From: Janibacter corallicola NBRC 107790
Lineage (GTDB): Bacteria; Actinomycetota; Actinomycetes; Actinomycetales; Dermatophilaceae
NCBI RefSeq assembly: GCF_001570965.1
Contig: NZ_BCSR01000001.1
Span: 124,001-188,000, forward strand
Reading direction: 5' to 3'
Length of the DNA stretch: 64,000 nucleotides
Part shown: in pieces, positions 35,077 to 44,021 of the stretch
Position numbering within the stretch: the first letter of the stretch is position 1
How the letters are laid out: each line of letters starts with the position of its first letter
Notes under the pieces: model-generated
The model's input: only the letters and a program-made list of their open reading frames with translations
Told to the model about the DNA's origin: nothing
The model's database searches: none
Program-made: the position numbers and the translations under genes

Positions 35077-35706
35077 TCAGGCGTTGGCGATGAGCAGTGT
35101 CGGCGTGGCGAGGGCAGGGTCGCGCACCGTGGCCACGACGGTGCCCGACTTGCGCCCGGACCGGATCTCGGTGACCTCGACCCCCTCGCCGAGCAGGCGC
35201 TCACGCGTGGCCACGATGTCCTTCGCCTCCCAGGCGAGACCGCCGAACTCCCTCGGCCCGCCGGGATCGAGCGGCACGAGGACCTCGATGACCGTCGAGC
35301 CGGCCCGGAAGAAGAGTCCGCGCACGCCACGGTCGGCGATGGTGCGGTCCAGCCGTAGGTCCATCCCGAGCCGGGCGCCGAAGTCGGCCGCCGCCCGGTC
35401 GGCGTCGTCGGTGCGCACGACGACGTGGTCGAGCCGGACCTCCCCGCCGGCGGTGTTGGTTGCCTGCGCGGCCAGGCGCCAGGTGGTGTCGCCGATGTCG
35501 AAGCCGGCGGAGTCACCCTCGAGCCCGCGCCGCTGGAGCAGCCGCTCGGTGGCGGCCACGTCGTCGACCCCGAGGACGACCGCGTCGAGTCCGTGGGTGC
35601 GTCCCTCGACCACCTCGACCCGCACCCCGCCGGCGCCGAGCCGTCGGTAGGCGGAGCGGGTGGCGTCGACGTCGGGTGTGGTCAGCCTGATGGCATTGAT
35701 CCTCAT
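35077..35706 (-). CDS. VOC (glyoxalase-fold) family protein
   Basis: Protein of 209 residues with two betaalphabetabetabeta modules. The second begins VRLDHVVVRTDDADRAAADFGARLGMDLRLD and includes FFRAGSTVIEVLVPLD with the metal-binding Glu. The first module is degenerate. It may be a lyase or dioxygenase; the substrate is unknown. It is 19 bp upstream of the M20 gene on the same strand. Confidence 0.85.
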   Translation of the reverse strand: MRINAIRLTTPDVDATRSAYRRLGAGGVRVEVVEGRTHGLDAVVLGVDDVAATERLLQRRGLEGDSAGFDIGDTTWRLAAQATNTAGGEVRLDHVVVRTDDADRAAADFGARLGMDLRLDRTIADRGVRGLFFRAGSTVIEVLVPLDPGGPREFGGLAWEAKDIVATRERLLGEGVEVTEIRSGRKSGTVVATVRDPALATPTLLIANA

Positions 35707-35727
35707 GCCTCCGTGATCGTAGTCCGA

Positions 35728-36309
35728 TCACGCGCTCCACGGCCGGGCGAAGGGATTGGCGTCGCCTCCGGTGTCGGCGAGGACCAGCTCGATCGAGGTG
35801 GCCCCGTCGATCTGCTCCCGGATGATGTCGGCGTGCCCGGCATGGCGGGCGAGCTCCTCGACGAAGTGGACGTGCACGTAGCGCAGCCGCGCCTGCCGGC
35901 TGTCCATCCGCCCGTACCAGGGCGCCGGGCCGACCGGCATCTCCTCGTCCTCGTCGCTGGAGCGGATCCACTCCACGACCCGTGGGCGCCGCTGGTCGAG
36001 CACGGCGATCGTGCCGGCGAGGGTCTCGTCCTCGCCCAGGGCGAAGGTGTCCATGAAGGCCGTCGTGGCCTCCTCGCTGATCGCCCCGCCCTCCTCGACG
36101 GTGATGCTCGTGCGCTCGGGCGCCTCGGGCGGCCGGATGACGAAGTTGACGTGCTTGAGGATGCCCCCGATCGAGAGGGCCGAGCGGGTCGGGCTGAGGC
36201 GGGCCTGCTCCTCGCTCAGGCCGTGGGCGCTGGCACGCAGCGCCTCGAGCTGGGTGTCGACGTACTCCGCGAGGCCGGTGGCCTCGTCGTGGACGGCCGG
36301 GTGGTACAT
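35728..36309 (-). CDS. DinB/DUF664 family protein
   Basis: Four-helix-bundle protein of 193 residues. The three metal-binding histidines of the DinB fold appear in GGILKHVNFV, and in HVHFVEELARHAGHADIIREQIDG. The family includes mycothiol- and bacillithiol-dependent transferases, which fits an actinobacterium, but the substrate is unknown. It is divergent from the WYL regulator. Confidence 0.87.
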   Translation of the reverse strand: MYHPAVHDEATGLAEYVDTQLEALRASAHGLSEEQARLSPTRSALSIGGILKHVNFVIRPPEAPERTSITVEEGGAISEEATTAFMDTFALGEDETLAGTIAVLDQRRPRVVEWIRSSDEDEEMPVGPAPWYGRMDSRQARLRYVHVHFVEELARHAGHADIIREQIDGATSIELVLADTGGDANPFARPWSA

Positions 36310-36422
36310 GGTGCTCTCCTCCTGCTTCGGCGGTGGCGACGGGGGCGGGCGCCCCCTTCGTGCTCCCAGACTCCCGGCACATGCGGACAGGAGCTGTCAC
36401 CGATGGGGAGCAGACTGCGTGC

Positions 36423-37391
36423 ATGGCCGAGACGACCGAACGACTGCTGCGCCTGCTCGGGCTCTTCGAGACCCGGTCGGTGTGGACCGGGCCGGAGCTG
36501 ATCGAGGTGCTCGGCGTGACCACCCGCACGCTGCGCCGTGACGTCGGGCGGCTGCGGGAGCTGGGCTACCCGGTCGAGGCGACGCCCGGCGTGGGAGGCG
36601 GCTACCGGCTGGGGGCGGGCGGCAAGCTGCCACCGCTGCTGCTCGAGGAGGACGAGGTCGTCGCCGTCACCGTGGCGCTGCGGGTCGGGGCACAGGGGCT
36701 CTCGGCGATCGGTGAGCCGGCCGTGCGCGCCCTGACGAAGCTGGACCAGGTGATGCCCCCGCGGCTGCGCGGTGAGGTGGCGGCGCTCGCCGAGGCGACC
36801 GCGCTGCTGCCGGGCGCGACCGACGACGTCGACACCGGGGTGCTCGTCGTGCTCGCCCACGCGATCCGCGATCGGGTGCGGGCACGCTTCGGCTACACCG
36901 GGCGCACCGGCCGGGTCAGCGATCGGGACGTCGAGCCCTACCGGCTCGTGGCGACCGGTCGACGCTGGTACCTGCTCGCGTGGGACCTGCAGCGGGAGGA
37001 CTGGCGCACCTTCCGGCTGGACCGGATGGCCGGCGTGCGTGCCTCGACCTTCCGCTTCAGGCCGCGGGAGGCACCCGATGCGCTCGCCCGGGTCGCGGCG
37101 GCGGTCACCCACACCGGCGACGCGCACCGGGTGACGGTGCGGTACGCGACCGACCTGGCCTCGGTGCGCCGGCGGATCCCCGCGGCCTACGGGGAGGCGA
37201 GGGCGGTGGGCCCGGACCTGACCGAGGTGGTCAGCTCCGCCGATGACCTCGGCATGCTCGCCCGCCACCTCGTGCTGGCCGCCGCCGACCTCGACGCGCG
37301 GATGACGGTCCTGGACCCGCCCGAGTTCTCCGCCGCGGTCGAGGACTTCACCGCCCGCCTCGTCCGGCGTGCCGCCGGCCCAACCGACTAG
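36423..37391 (+). CDS. WYL-domain transcriptional regulator
   Basis: Regulator of 322 residues. The N-terminal DeoR-like HTH (LRLLGLFETRSVWTGPELIEVLGVTTRTLRRDVGRLRELGYPV, in essence) precedes a WYL domain with RVSDRDVEPYRLVATGRRWYLLAWDLQREDWRTFRLDRM, and a C-terminal WCX-like extension. WYL domains sense nucleic acids or small ligands. The gene ends 4 bp into the convergent SDR gene. A dyad GACAG-GAG-CTGTC (36386-36398) lies just upstream. Confidence 0.9.
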   Translation: MAETTERLLRLLGLFETRSVWTGPELIEVLGVTTRTLRRDVGRLRELGYPVEATPGVGGGYRLGAGGKLPPLLLEEDEVVAVTVALRVGAQGLSAIGEPAVRALTKLDQVMPPRLRGEVAALAEATALLPGATDDVDTGVLVVLAHAIRDRVRARFGYTGRTGRVSDRDVEPYRLVATGRRWYLLAWDLQREDWRTFRLDRMAGVRASTFRFRPREAPDALARVAAAVTHTGDAHRVTVRYATDLASVRRRIPAAYGEARAVGPDLTEVVSSADDLGMLARHLVLAAADLDARMTVLDPPEFSAAVEDFTARLVRRAAGPTD

Positions 37392-38149
37392 AAGAGCAGC
37401 CGGCGCACCACCGACAGCGGCAGGTGCTCCATCGCCTTGCCGAGCGGCAGCCACGGCTTCGCCGGCACGTAGGCCTTGGCCTTGCGGGCCTCGATGGCCT
37501 CGACCATGGAGCGCACGCCGGGGACGGTGTCGACCATGAACTTCGTCTTCTGCTCGACCTTCTCGTTCATCTCCGAGCGGATGTAGCCCGGGTAGAGGAC
37601 GCTCACGTCGATGTCGAGCTCCGGCTTGCCCATCATCTCCGAGCGGATGCCCTCGCCGAGACCGGCGACGAAGGCCTTGCTCGCCCCGTAGGTCGTCATC
37701 GACTTCGGCATGCCGCGCAGTGCGGTGATCGAGGCGATGAGCACGAGGTGCCCGGCGGTCTGCTCGCGGAAGATCGCCATCGCCTCCTCCGTCTGGACCG
37801 CCACCCCGAGGACGTTGGTCTCGATCGTCTGCCGGTTGGCGTAGTGGCTCCCCTTGCCGTACGGCGCTCCCTTGCCGAGCCCGGCGTTGACGACCACGCG
37901 GTCGAGGTGACCGAAGTCCCCCTTCGCGCGGGCGAAGACGGCCGCGACGGCCTCGTCGTCGGTGACGTCGAGGGCATAGGTCTCGACCCGGACCCCCGGG
38001 TGGGCGGCGGCGATCTCCGCCTTGACCGCGTCCAGCCGGTCGGTGCGCCGCGCGGTCAGGGCCAGGTCGTGGCCGAGGGCCGCGAACTGGCGGGCCATCT
38101 CGGCGCCGAGGCCGGAGCTGGCGCCGGTGATGAGCGTCGTGAAGGGCAT
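37388..38149 (-). CDS. Short-chain dehydrogenase/reductase
   Basis: Classical SDR of 253 residues with the NAD(P)-binding TGASSGLGAEMA, a modified NAG motif (VVNAGLGKG), active-site Ser in IASIT, and YxxxK as YGASK. An N-terminal ARRTDRLD suggests NADPH preference. The substrate is unknown. It overlaps the WYL gene end by 4 bp and is 28 bp after the phosphotransferase gene. Confidence 0.9.
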   Translation of the reverse strand: MPFTTLITGASSGLGAEMARQFAALGHDLALTARRTDRLDAVKAEIAAAHPGVRVETYALDVTDDEAVAAVFARAKGDFGHLDRVVVNAGLGKGAPYGKGSHYANRQTIETNVLGVAVQTEEAMAIFREQTAGHLVLIASITALRGMPKSMTTYGASKAFVAGLGEGIRSEMMGKPELDIDVSVLYPGYIRSEMNEKVEQKTKFMVDTVPGVRSMVEAIEARKAKAYVPAKPWLPLGKAMEHLPLSVVRRLLF

Positions 38150-38177
38150 GTGCGTCTCCTGAGGTGGTCGAAGGGGG

Positions 38178-39242
38178 TCAGCCGCTGATGAGGTCCCGGC
38201 ACCGGACGTCGAGGTAGGTGACCATCGGCCCGAAGGCGGCGAAGCGCGGGTTGGTCGTGTGGCCGTGGTGGTAGCGGTGGTAGATCTGCTGGGCGATGCC
38301 GGCGAGGCGGAAGTGCCCGAAGACCTCGTAGAAGGTCCACTCCTCGTCGGTGAGCGTGATGGAGCGGGCCTCGCAGTAGCGCTCGACGATCTCGCCGCGG
38401 GTGAGCATTCCCGGCAGGTTGCTCGGCTGCAGCCGGAGCCGTTGCATCGCCTCGCGGTCCTCCGCCTCGGTCCAGTAGGCCATCGCCCCGCCGAGGTCCA
38501 TGAGGGGGTCGCCGACCGTGGCCAGCTCCCAGTCGAGGACGCCGACGACGCGGGTCGGGTCGCCGGGGTCGAGGACGAGGTTGTCCAGCCGGAAGTCGTT
38601 GTGGATCAGCGTGTGCGGGTGGTCTGCGGGGATCCGCTCGACCAACCAGGTCATGGTCTCCTCGAGGTCCGGTACGTCCGGGGTGCGGGCGGCCCGGAAG
38701 CGCTTGATCCACTGGTGCACCTGGCGCTCGGCGAAGCCGTCGCCGCGGTCCAGCCGCGCCAGCTCGGGGACGGCCGTGACGTCGACGTCGTGCAGCTCGA
38801 CGAGCACGTCGAAGGCGTTCTCGCAGAGCCGCCGGGCCGCCGCCGGTGCCAGCTCCATGCCGCCCGGCAGGTCCCGGCCGACGATCGTCCCCTCGATCTT
38901 GTCCATGACGTAGAAGTCGGCGCCGAGCACGGAGGTGTCGGTGCACAGGGCGATCATCCGTGGCACGTGGTCGAAGACCGGGGCCAGCGCGGCCTGCAGG
39001 TCGTGCTCGCGCTGCATGTTGTGGGCGCTGCCGCCCAGGGCGCCGTGCGGCGGTCGCCGCAGCACGAGAGAGCGCTTCGGCCAGATCAGCTCGTAGGTCA
39101 GGTTGGAGGCCCCGCCGGAGAACTGGCGCACCTCGGGCTCGCCCGCCAGGTCGGCCGCGACCTCCTCGGGTGCGTGCTCGCGCACCCACGCCGCGACCGT
39201 CGGGACGTCGAAGGCGTCCTCGGACCTGACCTCGTCGCTCAT
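38178..39242 (-). CDS. Aminoglycoside-phosphotransferase-fold (ACAD10-like) protein
   Basis: APH/choline-kinase-fold protein of 354 residues. It has RQFSGGASNLTYEL as the nucleotide loop, the catalytic LIHNDFRLDNLVLD (Brenner motif HxDxxxxN) and VLDWELATVGDPLMDLGGAM for metal binding. This group is often next to acyl-CoA dehydrogenases and relates to ACAD10/11, which phosphorylate 4-hydroxyacyl-CoA; whether it does so here is unproven. No dehydrogenase is adjacent. Confidence 0.87.
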   Translation of the reverse strand: MSDEVRSEDAFDVPTVAAWVREHAPEEVAADLAGEPEVRQFSGGASNLTYELIWPKRSLVLRRPPHGALGGSAHNMQREHDLQAALAPVFDHVPRMIALCTDTSVLGADFYVMDKIEGTIVGRDLPGGMELAPAAARRLCENAFDVLVELHDVDVTAVPELARLDRGDGFAERQVHQWIKRFRAARTPDVPDLEETMTWLVERIPADHPHTLIHNDFRLDNLVLDPGDPTRVVGVLDWELATVGDPLMDLGGAMAYWTEAEDREAMQRLRLQPSNLPGMLTRGEIVERYCEARSITLTDEEWTFYEVFGHFRLAGIAQQIYHRYHHGHTTNPRFAAFGPMVTYLDVRCRDLISG

Positions 39243-39397
39243 CGCCAGTACCTCCGTCGTGGTCGCATGGGCCCGACTATCGCACGGCCGCCTGACCGGC
39301 GCAGCAGACCTATTTTTAACGCTATAAACCGTGTAAATTAGGAGCCAGTCCTCCCGGAGTCGAGCGTCCCGGGGGTCGCAGCGCAAGGAGGTCGGTC

Positions 39398-39868
39398 ATG
39401 ACAACCACACAGCACCCGTGGCAGCGTGACTCCGCGGTGGTGGACCACCGGGGTCTGCGCGTGCTGGACATGGAGGAGTGTCTCGCGCGTCTGGGCTCCT
39501 GCCCGATCGGTCGGGTCGCCTTCCACGAGGCGGGTGGACTCGCCGTGCTGCCGGTCAACCACGTGCTCGACGGCACGAGCGTGGTCTTCCGTACCCGGTG
39601 GGACTCGCGGCTGGCATCGACCGTCGACGGCCGACCCGTGGCCTTCGAGGTCGATGACTACGACCCCGCGACCGGGACGGGGTGGAGCGTGCTCGTGCGG
39701 GGGATCGCCGAGTGCATCCGCGACGAGACCACCGGTCGGCGGCTCGAGAAACTGCTGGGGATGCCCTGGCTGGGGGACGTCGAGGAGGCCTTCTGGGTGC
39801 GGATCCGGGCGGAGGAGATCAGTGGGCGCCAGCAGGGTGACCCCCGGGCCGAGCGTGGCTGCTGTTGA
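39398..39868 (+). CDS. Pyridoxamine-5'-phosphate-oxidase-like (PPOX) protein
   Basis: Flavin/F420-fold protein of 156 residues, with LARLGSCPIGRVAFHEAGGLAVLPVNHVLDG and VVFRTRWDSRLASTVDGRPVAFEVDDYD as the typical split barrel. It is preceded by an A+T-rich stretch (39311-39341, with TTTTTAACG and TATAAACC) that stands out from the genome. A GGAGG ribosome site is present. Its stop overlaps the TTG start of the whiB gene. Confidence 0.87.
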   Translation: MTTTQHPWQRDSAVVDHRGLRVLDMEECLARLGSCPIGRVAFHEAGGLAVLPVNHVLDGTSVVFRTRWDSRLASTVDGRPVAFEVDDYDPATGTGWSVLVRGIAECIRDETTGRRLEKLLGMPWLGDVEEAFWVRIRAEEISGRQQGDPRAERGCC

Positions 39869-40152
39869 ACCCGCTCGTCCGCGGCCGCCGGGAGCGCCGC
39901 CGCGACCTGCCGAGCTGGCGTGAGGATGCCGCCTGCTTCGGGGAGGACCTGGACACCTTCTTCCCCGTCGGGGACGCCGGTCCGGCGCTCTGGCAGATCG
40001 CGCGCGCCACGTCCATCTGCGCCGGCTGCCCGGTGCGCGAGGAGTGCCTCGACTACGCTCTGACCACAGGGCAGGACCACGGCATCTGGGGTGGGTTGAC
40101 CGTGCAGGAGCGCCGGGAGGTGCGTCGAGCGCGTCGTGCCCGGGGGGCCTGA
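39865..40152 (+). CDS. WhiB family iron-sulfur transcription factor
   Basis: WhiB-like protein of 95 residues with four cluster-binding cysteines (Cys24, Cys52, Cys55, Cys61), the turn motif GIWGG (73-77) and a basic end RREVRRARRARGA. WhiB proteins bind RNA polymerase sigma and sense oxygen or nitric oxide through a [4Fe-4S] cluster. The start is TTG, overlapping the PPOX stop (TTGA); no better in-frame start was seen, so the pair is probably translated together. Confidence 0.9.
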   Translation: MNPLVRGRRERRRDLPSWREDAACFGEDLDTFFPVGDAGPALWQIARATSICAGCPVREECLDYALTTGQDHGIWGGLTVQERREVRRARRARGA

Positions 40153-40187
40153 CGGTTCCAGTCCCTGGGCCCCGGCTGGACTCCCGT

Positions 40188-40226
40188 TAAGGTATGGCTA
40201 AGGTAACCCAAGTAAGTATTGCCTAA
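40188..40226. promoter_or_regulatory. Two adjacent DtxR/IdeR-like iron boxes
   Basis: TAAGGTATGGCTAAGGTAA (40188-40206) matches the consensus TWAGGTWAGSCTWACCTWA at 16 of 19 positions by hand count. CCAAGTAAGTATTGCCTAA (40208-40226) matches at 13. They sit immediately upstream of the siderophore-binding lipoprotein gene, so iron repression is expected. Confidence 0.75.
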
Positions 40227-40238
40227 CCCTAGGATTCG

Positions 40239-41180
40239 ATGATGCGCCTCCTTCCCGCCGCCGCACTGATCGCCACCGGTGCGCTGGCCCTCTCCTCTTG
40301 TGCCGGTGACAGCTCTGCGAAGGAGGGAGACGGCGAAGAGACCACGAAGGTCGAGCACGCCCAGGGGACCACCGAGGTGCCGGTCGACCCGGAGCGGGTC
40401 GTCGTCCTCGACTTCGGTGTCCTGGACAGCGTCGATGCCCTCGGCGGCGACGGCGTCGTCGGGGTCCCCAAGACCGGGCTGCCGAAGTCCCTGCAGGACT
40501 ATGCCGGCGACGACGTCACGGACCTGGGCAATGTGAAGGAGTTCGACGTCGAGGCCGTCGCCGAGGCGGACCCGGACGTCATCCTCGTGGCCGCCCGCAG
40601 CGCCGCGAAGTACGACGAGCTCAACGAGATCGCGCCGACGGTGGACCTGACCCTCGGTGAGGGGGACTACCTCAAGGAGTTCAAGGAGCAGACCAACCAG
40701 ATCGGGACCGTCCTGGGCAAGGAGCAGCAGGCCAAGGACGCCTACGCCGACGTCGAGGACAAGGTCGAGGAGGTCCGCAAGGACGCGAAGGGGGCGAAGG
40801 ACGCGATGATCCTCCTCGTCAGCGGCGGCAAGATCTCCGCCTACGGGCCGGGGACCCGCTCCGGGTCGATCATCCACGACACCGCCGGTGTCGAGCCGAC
40901 CGCCTCGGACCTGAAGAAGGACCCGCACGGGCAGGCGGTCTCCTTCGAGTTCGTCGCCGACAAGGAGCCCTCGACCCTCTTCGTCATCGACCGGGACGCC
41001 GCGATCGGCGAGGAGGGCAAGACCGCGAAGCAGGTCCTTGACAACCCGCTCGTCGCGAAGACCCCCGCCTGGAAGCAGGACCGGGTGACCTACCTGGACG
41101 CGACCGACTGGTACCTCGTCTCCTCGGGGCTGAATGCGCTGCCGCGCATGCTCGATGAGGTGGCATCCGGCATCGAGTGA
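40239..41180 (+). CDS. Iron-siderophore ABC transporter substrate-binding lipoprotein
   Basis: Lipoprotein of 313 residues of the FatB/CeuE/YclQ type, which binds catecholate or petrobactin-like ferric siderophores. The signal ends at the lipobox LSSC (about residue 21). A periplasmic-binding-fold protein follows, with VDPERVVVLDFGVLDSVDALG and VEAVAEADPDVILVAAR. ATG at 40239 or 40242 may be used. It leads a four-gene importer operon controlled by DtxR-like boxes. Confidence 0.9.
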   Translation: MMRLLPAAALIATGALALSSCAGDSSAKEGDGEETTKVEHAQGTTEVPVDPERVVVLDFGVLDSVDALGGDGVVGVPKTGLPKSLQDYAGDDVTDLGNVKEFDVEAVAEADPDVILVAARSAAKYDELNEIAPTVDLTLGEGDYLKEFKEQTNQIGTVLGKEQQAKDAYADVEDKVEEVRKDAKGAKDAMILLVSGGKISAYGPGTRSGSIIHDTAGVEPTASDLKKDPHGQAVSFEFVADKEPSTLFVIDRDAAIGEEGKTAKQVLDNPLVAKTPAWKQDRVTYLDATDWYLVSSGLNALPRMLDEVASGIE

Positions 41181-41189
41181 GGCCCGTCA

Positions 41190-42203
41190 GTGAGTGAGGC
41201 ACGCGTGGCCACGGCGCCCGCCGACCGGAGGAGCCGGTCGGCGGGCCTCGCCGTGTCCGCACTCGGCCTGCTCCTCGTGCTGTTCCTCCTGTCCACGTTC
41301 GTCGGCGTCGCCGACCTGCGCCCCGCCGACCTGCTGCACGAGGCCACCCGGGGGGAGGCCCTCGAGCTGATCGCCACGAGCCGGATCCCCCGCAGCCTCG
41401 CCCTCGTGCTCGCCGGGTCCTCCCTGGCCGTCTCCGGCCTGATCATGCAGCTGCTGACCCGCAATCCCTTCGTCGAGCCCTCGACCGTCGGCACGATGGA
41501 GTTCGCCGGCCTGGGCCTGCTGCTGTCGGCACTCCTCGTCCCGGGCGCACCGGTCATCGTGCGGATGGGCTTCGGCGCGGTCTGCGCCCTCATCGGCACC
41601 GCCCTCTTCCTCGCGGTGATCTCCCGGATCGAGGTCAGCGACATCCTCGTCGTGCCGCTCGTGGGCATCATGCTCGCCGGGATCGTCGCCGCCGTGAGCA
41701 CCTTCATCGCCTACCGCGCCGAGCTCATCCAGTCGATGACCGCCTGGACGACGGGGGACTTCTCGGTGGTCATCGAGGGCCGTTACGAGATCCTCTGGGT
41801 CACCGCGGTCCTCACCGGGATCGCGTTGCTCGTCGCGGACCGGCTCACCGTCGCCGGGATGGGGGAGGAGATCGCGACCAACCTCGGCCTGGACCACCGC
41901 CGCGCGCTGGCGCTCGGCATGACGATCGTCTCCATCGTCGCCGCGGCCGTCGTCGTCACCGCGGGGATGCTCCCCTTCGTCGGCCTCGTCGTGCCCAACC
42001 TCATCGCCCTGCTCATCGGGTCCAACGCCCGCCGCGCCATCCCGTGGGTGGCCCTGACCGGGGCCGCCCTCGTGCTGCTCTGCGACATCCTCGCCCGCAC
42101 CGTGCGCTACCCCTACGAGCTGCCGATCGGGACCATCCTCGGCGTCGTCGGCGGCATCGCCTTCGTCACCATGCTCCTCGCCGGGACCCGTCGTGTCGGT
42201 TGA
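41190..42203 (+). CDS. FecCD-family iron-siderophore permease 1
   Basis: Membrane permease of 337 residues with about 9-10 helices. It has the family motifs RIPRSLALVLAGSSLAVSGLIMQLLTRNPF and GFVGLVVPNL-like GMLPFVGLVVPNLIALLIG. It resembles YclN/FatD. The start GTG is 9 bp after the lipoprotein stop. The gene overlaps the second permease by 11 bp. Confidence 0.9.
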   Translation: MSEARVATAPADRRSRSAGLAVSALGLLLVLFLLSTFVGVADLRPADLLHEATRGEALELIATSRIPRSLALVLAGSSLAVSGLIMQLLTRNPFVEPSTVGTMEFAGLGLLLSALLVPGAPVIVRMGFGAVCALIGTALFLAVISRIEVSDILVVPLVGIMLAGIVAAVSTFIAYRAELIQSMTAWTTGDFSVVIEGRYEILWVTAVLTGIALLVADRLTVAGMGEEIATNLGLDHRRALALGMTIVSIVAAAVVVTAGMLPFVGLVVPNLIALLIGSNARRAIPWVALTGAALVLLCDILARTVRYPYELPIGTILGVVGGIAFVTMLLAGTRRVG

Positions 42204-43197
42204 CCACGTGGGCACCACCCGACCGGTGGCGAAGGGGGGCGCCGACCCCCTTCGCCCGCGGCGGGCGCTGCTCGGTCTCCTCGCGGCCGCGCTCGTCTCG
42301 GTGGGGATCTACCTGACCATCGACCTGAGCGGCAACATCGCCTGGCTGCTCGAGCGGCGCGCGACGACGCTCGCGACGATGGTGCTCGTCTCCGTCGCGG
42401 TGGGGGCCGCGACCGTCGTCTTCCACACCGTGACCGCCAACCAGATCCTCACGCCCTCCATCATGGGCTTCGATGCGCTGTACGTGCTCATCCAGACGGT
42501 CGCGGTCACGACGCTCGGGGTGAGCGGGATCCACGGGGTCCCCACGGTCGTGGAGTTCGGCGTCGAGACGGTGATCATGGTGGGCCTCTCGCTGCTCCTC
42601 TACACGTGGCTGCTGCTGGACCTGCGCCGCAGCCTGCACCTGCTCGTCCTCGTCGGCGTCGTCATCGGCGGGCTCTTCCGCAGCATCTCCGAGCTGCTGC
42701 AGCGGGTCATGGACCCGACCGCCTTCGCGGTGCTGCAGGACCGTTTCTTCGCCGACTTCACCGGGCGCGACCAGGGCCTGCTGCTCATCGGGGCGATCAT
42801 CGTCGCCGGGACCGGCCTGCTGCTGTGGCGCGGGCGCGGGGCGCTGGACGTCGTCTCGCTCGGGCGGGAGGTGAGCACGAGCCTCGGCGTCGAGCACCGC
42901 CGCGTCGTGCTCCTCTCGCTGACCGCGGTCGCGCTGCTCGTCGCCACCGCGACCGCGCTCGTCGGGCCCACGAGCTTCTTCGGGCTCCTCGTCGCCCACC
43001 TGGCCTACCGGCTCGTCGGCAGCACGAAGCACGAGCACACGCTGCCCGCCGCCGCGCTGGCCTCGGTGGTCTGCCTCGTCGGGGGGCAGCTGCTCTTCGA
43101 GCGGGTCCTCGGCTTCGAGGGGTCGCTGTCCATGGTCGTCGAGTTCCTCGGCGGCATCCTCTTCATCGCCCTGCTACTGGGACGGAGCCGCGCATGA
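42193..43197 (+). CDS. FecCD-family iron-siderophore permease 2
   Basis: Membrane permease of 334 residues similar to YclO/FatC, with TVTANQILTPSIMGFDALYVLIQT and GPTSFFGLLVAHLAYRLVGS. The GTG start lies inside the end of permease 1. Residues about 12-22 (VAKGGADPLRP) are encoded by an inverted pair of the CGAAGGG word, which looks like an insertion in the hydrophilic N-terminus. Confidence 0.9.
   Translation: MSVDHVGTTRPVAKGGADPLRPRRALLGLLAAALVSVGIYLTIDLSGNIAWLLERRATTLATMVLVSVAVGAATVVFHTVTANQILTPSIMGFDALYVLIQTVAVTTLGVSGIHGVPTVVEFGVETVIMVGLSLLLYTWLLLDLRRSLHLLVLVGVVIGGLFRSISELLQRVMDPTAFAVLQDRFFADFTGRDQGLLLIGAIIVAGTGLLLWRGRGALDVVSLGREVSTSLGVEHRRVVLLSLTAVALLVATATALVGPTSFFGLLVAHLAYRLVGSTKHEHTLPAAALASVVCLVGGQLLFERVLGFEGSLSMVVEFLGGILFIALLLGRSRA
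42228..42256. repeat. Perfect 11-bp inverted pair of the CGAAGGG word inside a coding region
   Basis: GGCGAAGGGGG (42228-42238) and its exact complement CCCCCTTCGCC (42246-42256) flank a 7-bp loop. It lies in the hydrophilic N-terminus of permease 2, just before the first helix. Confidence 0.65.
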
Positions 43198-44021
43198 TCT
43201 CCCTGACCGATGTCACGAAGTCCTACGACGGCACGGTCGTCGTCGACGGGGTGCGCCTCGACCTGCCCGAGGGCGGCGTCACTGCCCTCGTCGGACCGAA
43301 CGGCGCCGGCAAGTCGACCCTGCTCTCGTGCATCGCCCGGCTGCTGCAGCCCGACTCCGGGCGGGTGACCGTCGACGGGCTGGACGTCTTCACCGCCCGC
43401 TCGGACGAGATCGCCCGGCGCCTGGCGATCCTGCGCCAGGACAACCACCTCGCGGTGCGGCTCACCGTGCGCGACCTCGTCGCCTTCGGCCGCTACCCCC
43501 ACCAGCGGGGGCGCTCCCGGATCGGGGGGCTGCGGCCGGACGCGGAGGACGTGGCCCAGATCGATCGGGCGATCGGGCTGCTGGAGCTGGAGGAGCTGGA
43601 GGGGCGTTACCTCGACGAGGTCTCCGGCGGGCAGCGGCAGCGGGCCTTCGTCGCGATGGTGCTCGCCCAGGACACCGACTACCTGCTGCTCGACGAGCCG
43701 CTGAACAACCTCGACCTGCGCCACTCGGCGCAGATGATGCACCTGCTGCGGCGGGCGGCCGACGAGCTCGGCAAGACGGTGCTCGTCGTCGTCCACGACA
43801 TCAACGCGGCCTCGGTCGTCGCGGACGAGATCGTCGCGCTGCGCGACGGGCGGGTCATCGCGGCGGGCAGTCCCGAGGAGATCATGCACCCGCACCTGCT
43901 GGAGGAGATCTTCCAGGTGCCGGTGAGCGTCCACGACGTCGACGGGCAACGGATCGCGCTGCACTTCACCCGCGCCGGGGCGCTCGCGGCCGTCCCTCAG
44001 GTGCGCACCGAGAGCGCCTGA
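43194..44021 (+). CDS. Iron-siderophore ABC transporter ATPase
   Basis: ATPase of 275 residues: Walker A GPNGAGKST, Q-loop LRQDNHL, signature VSGGQRQRA, Walker B DYLLLDEPLNNLD and the switch His in VVVHDINAASVV. It resembles YclP/FatE. It is translationally coupled to permease 2 (ATGA) and its end overlaps the convergent lipid kinase gene by 25 bp. Confidence 0.92.
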   Translation: MISLTDVTKSYDGTVVVDGVRLDLPEGGVTALVGPNGAGKSTLLSCIARLLQPDSGRVTVDGLDVFTARSDEIARRLAILRQDNHLAVRLTVRDLVAFGRYPHQRGRSRIGGLRPDAEDVAQIDRAIGLLELEELEGRYLDEVSGGQRQRAFVAMVLAQDTDYLLLDEPLNNLDLRHSAQMMHLLRRAADELGKTVLVVVHDINAASVVADEIVALRDGRVIAAGSPEEIMHPHLLEEIFQVPVSVHDVDGQRIALHFTRAGALAAVPQVRTESA

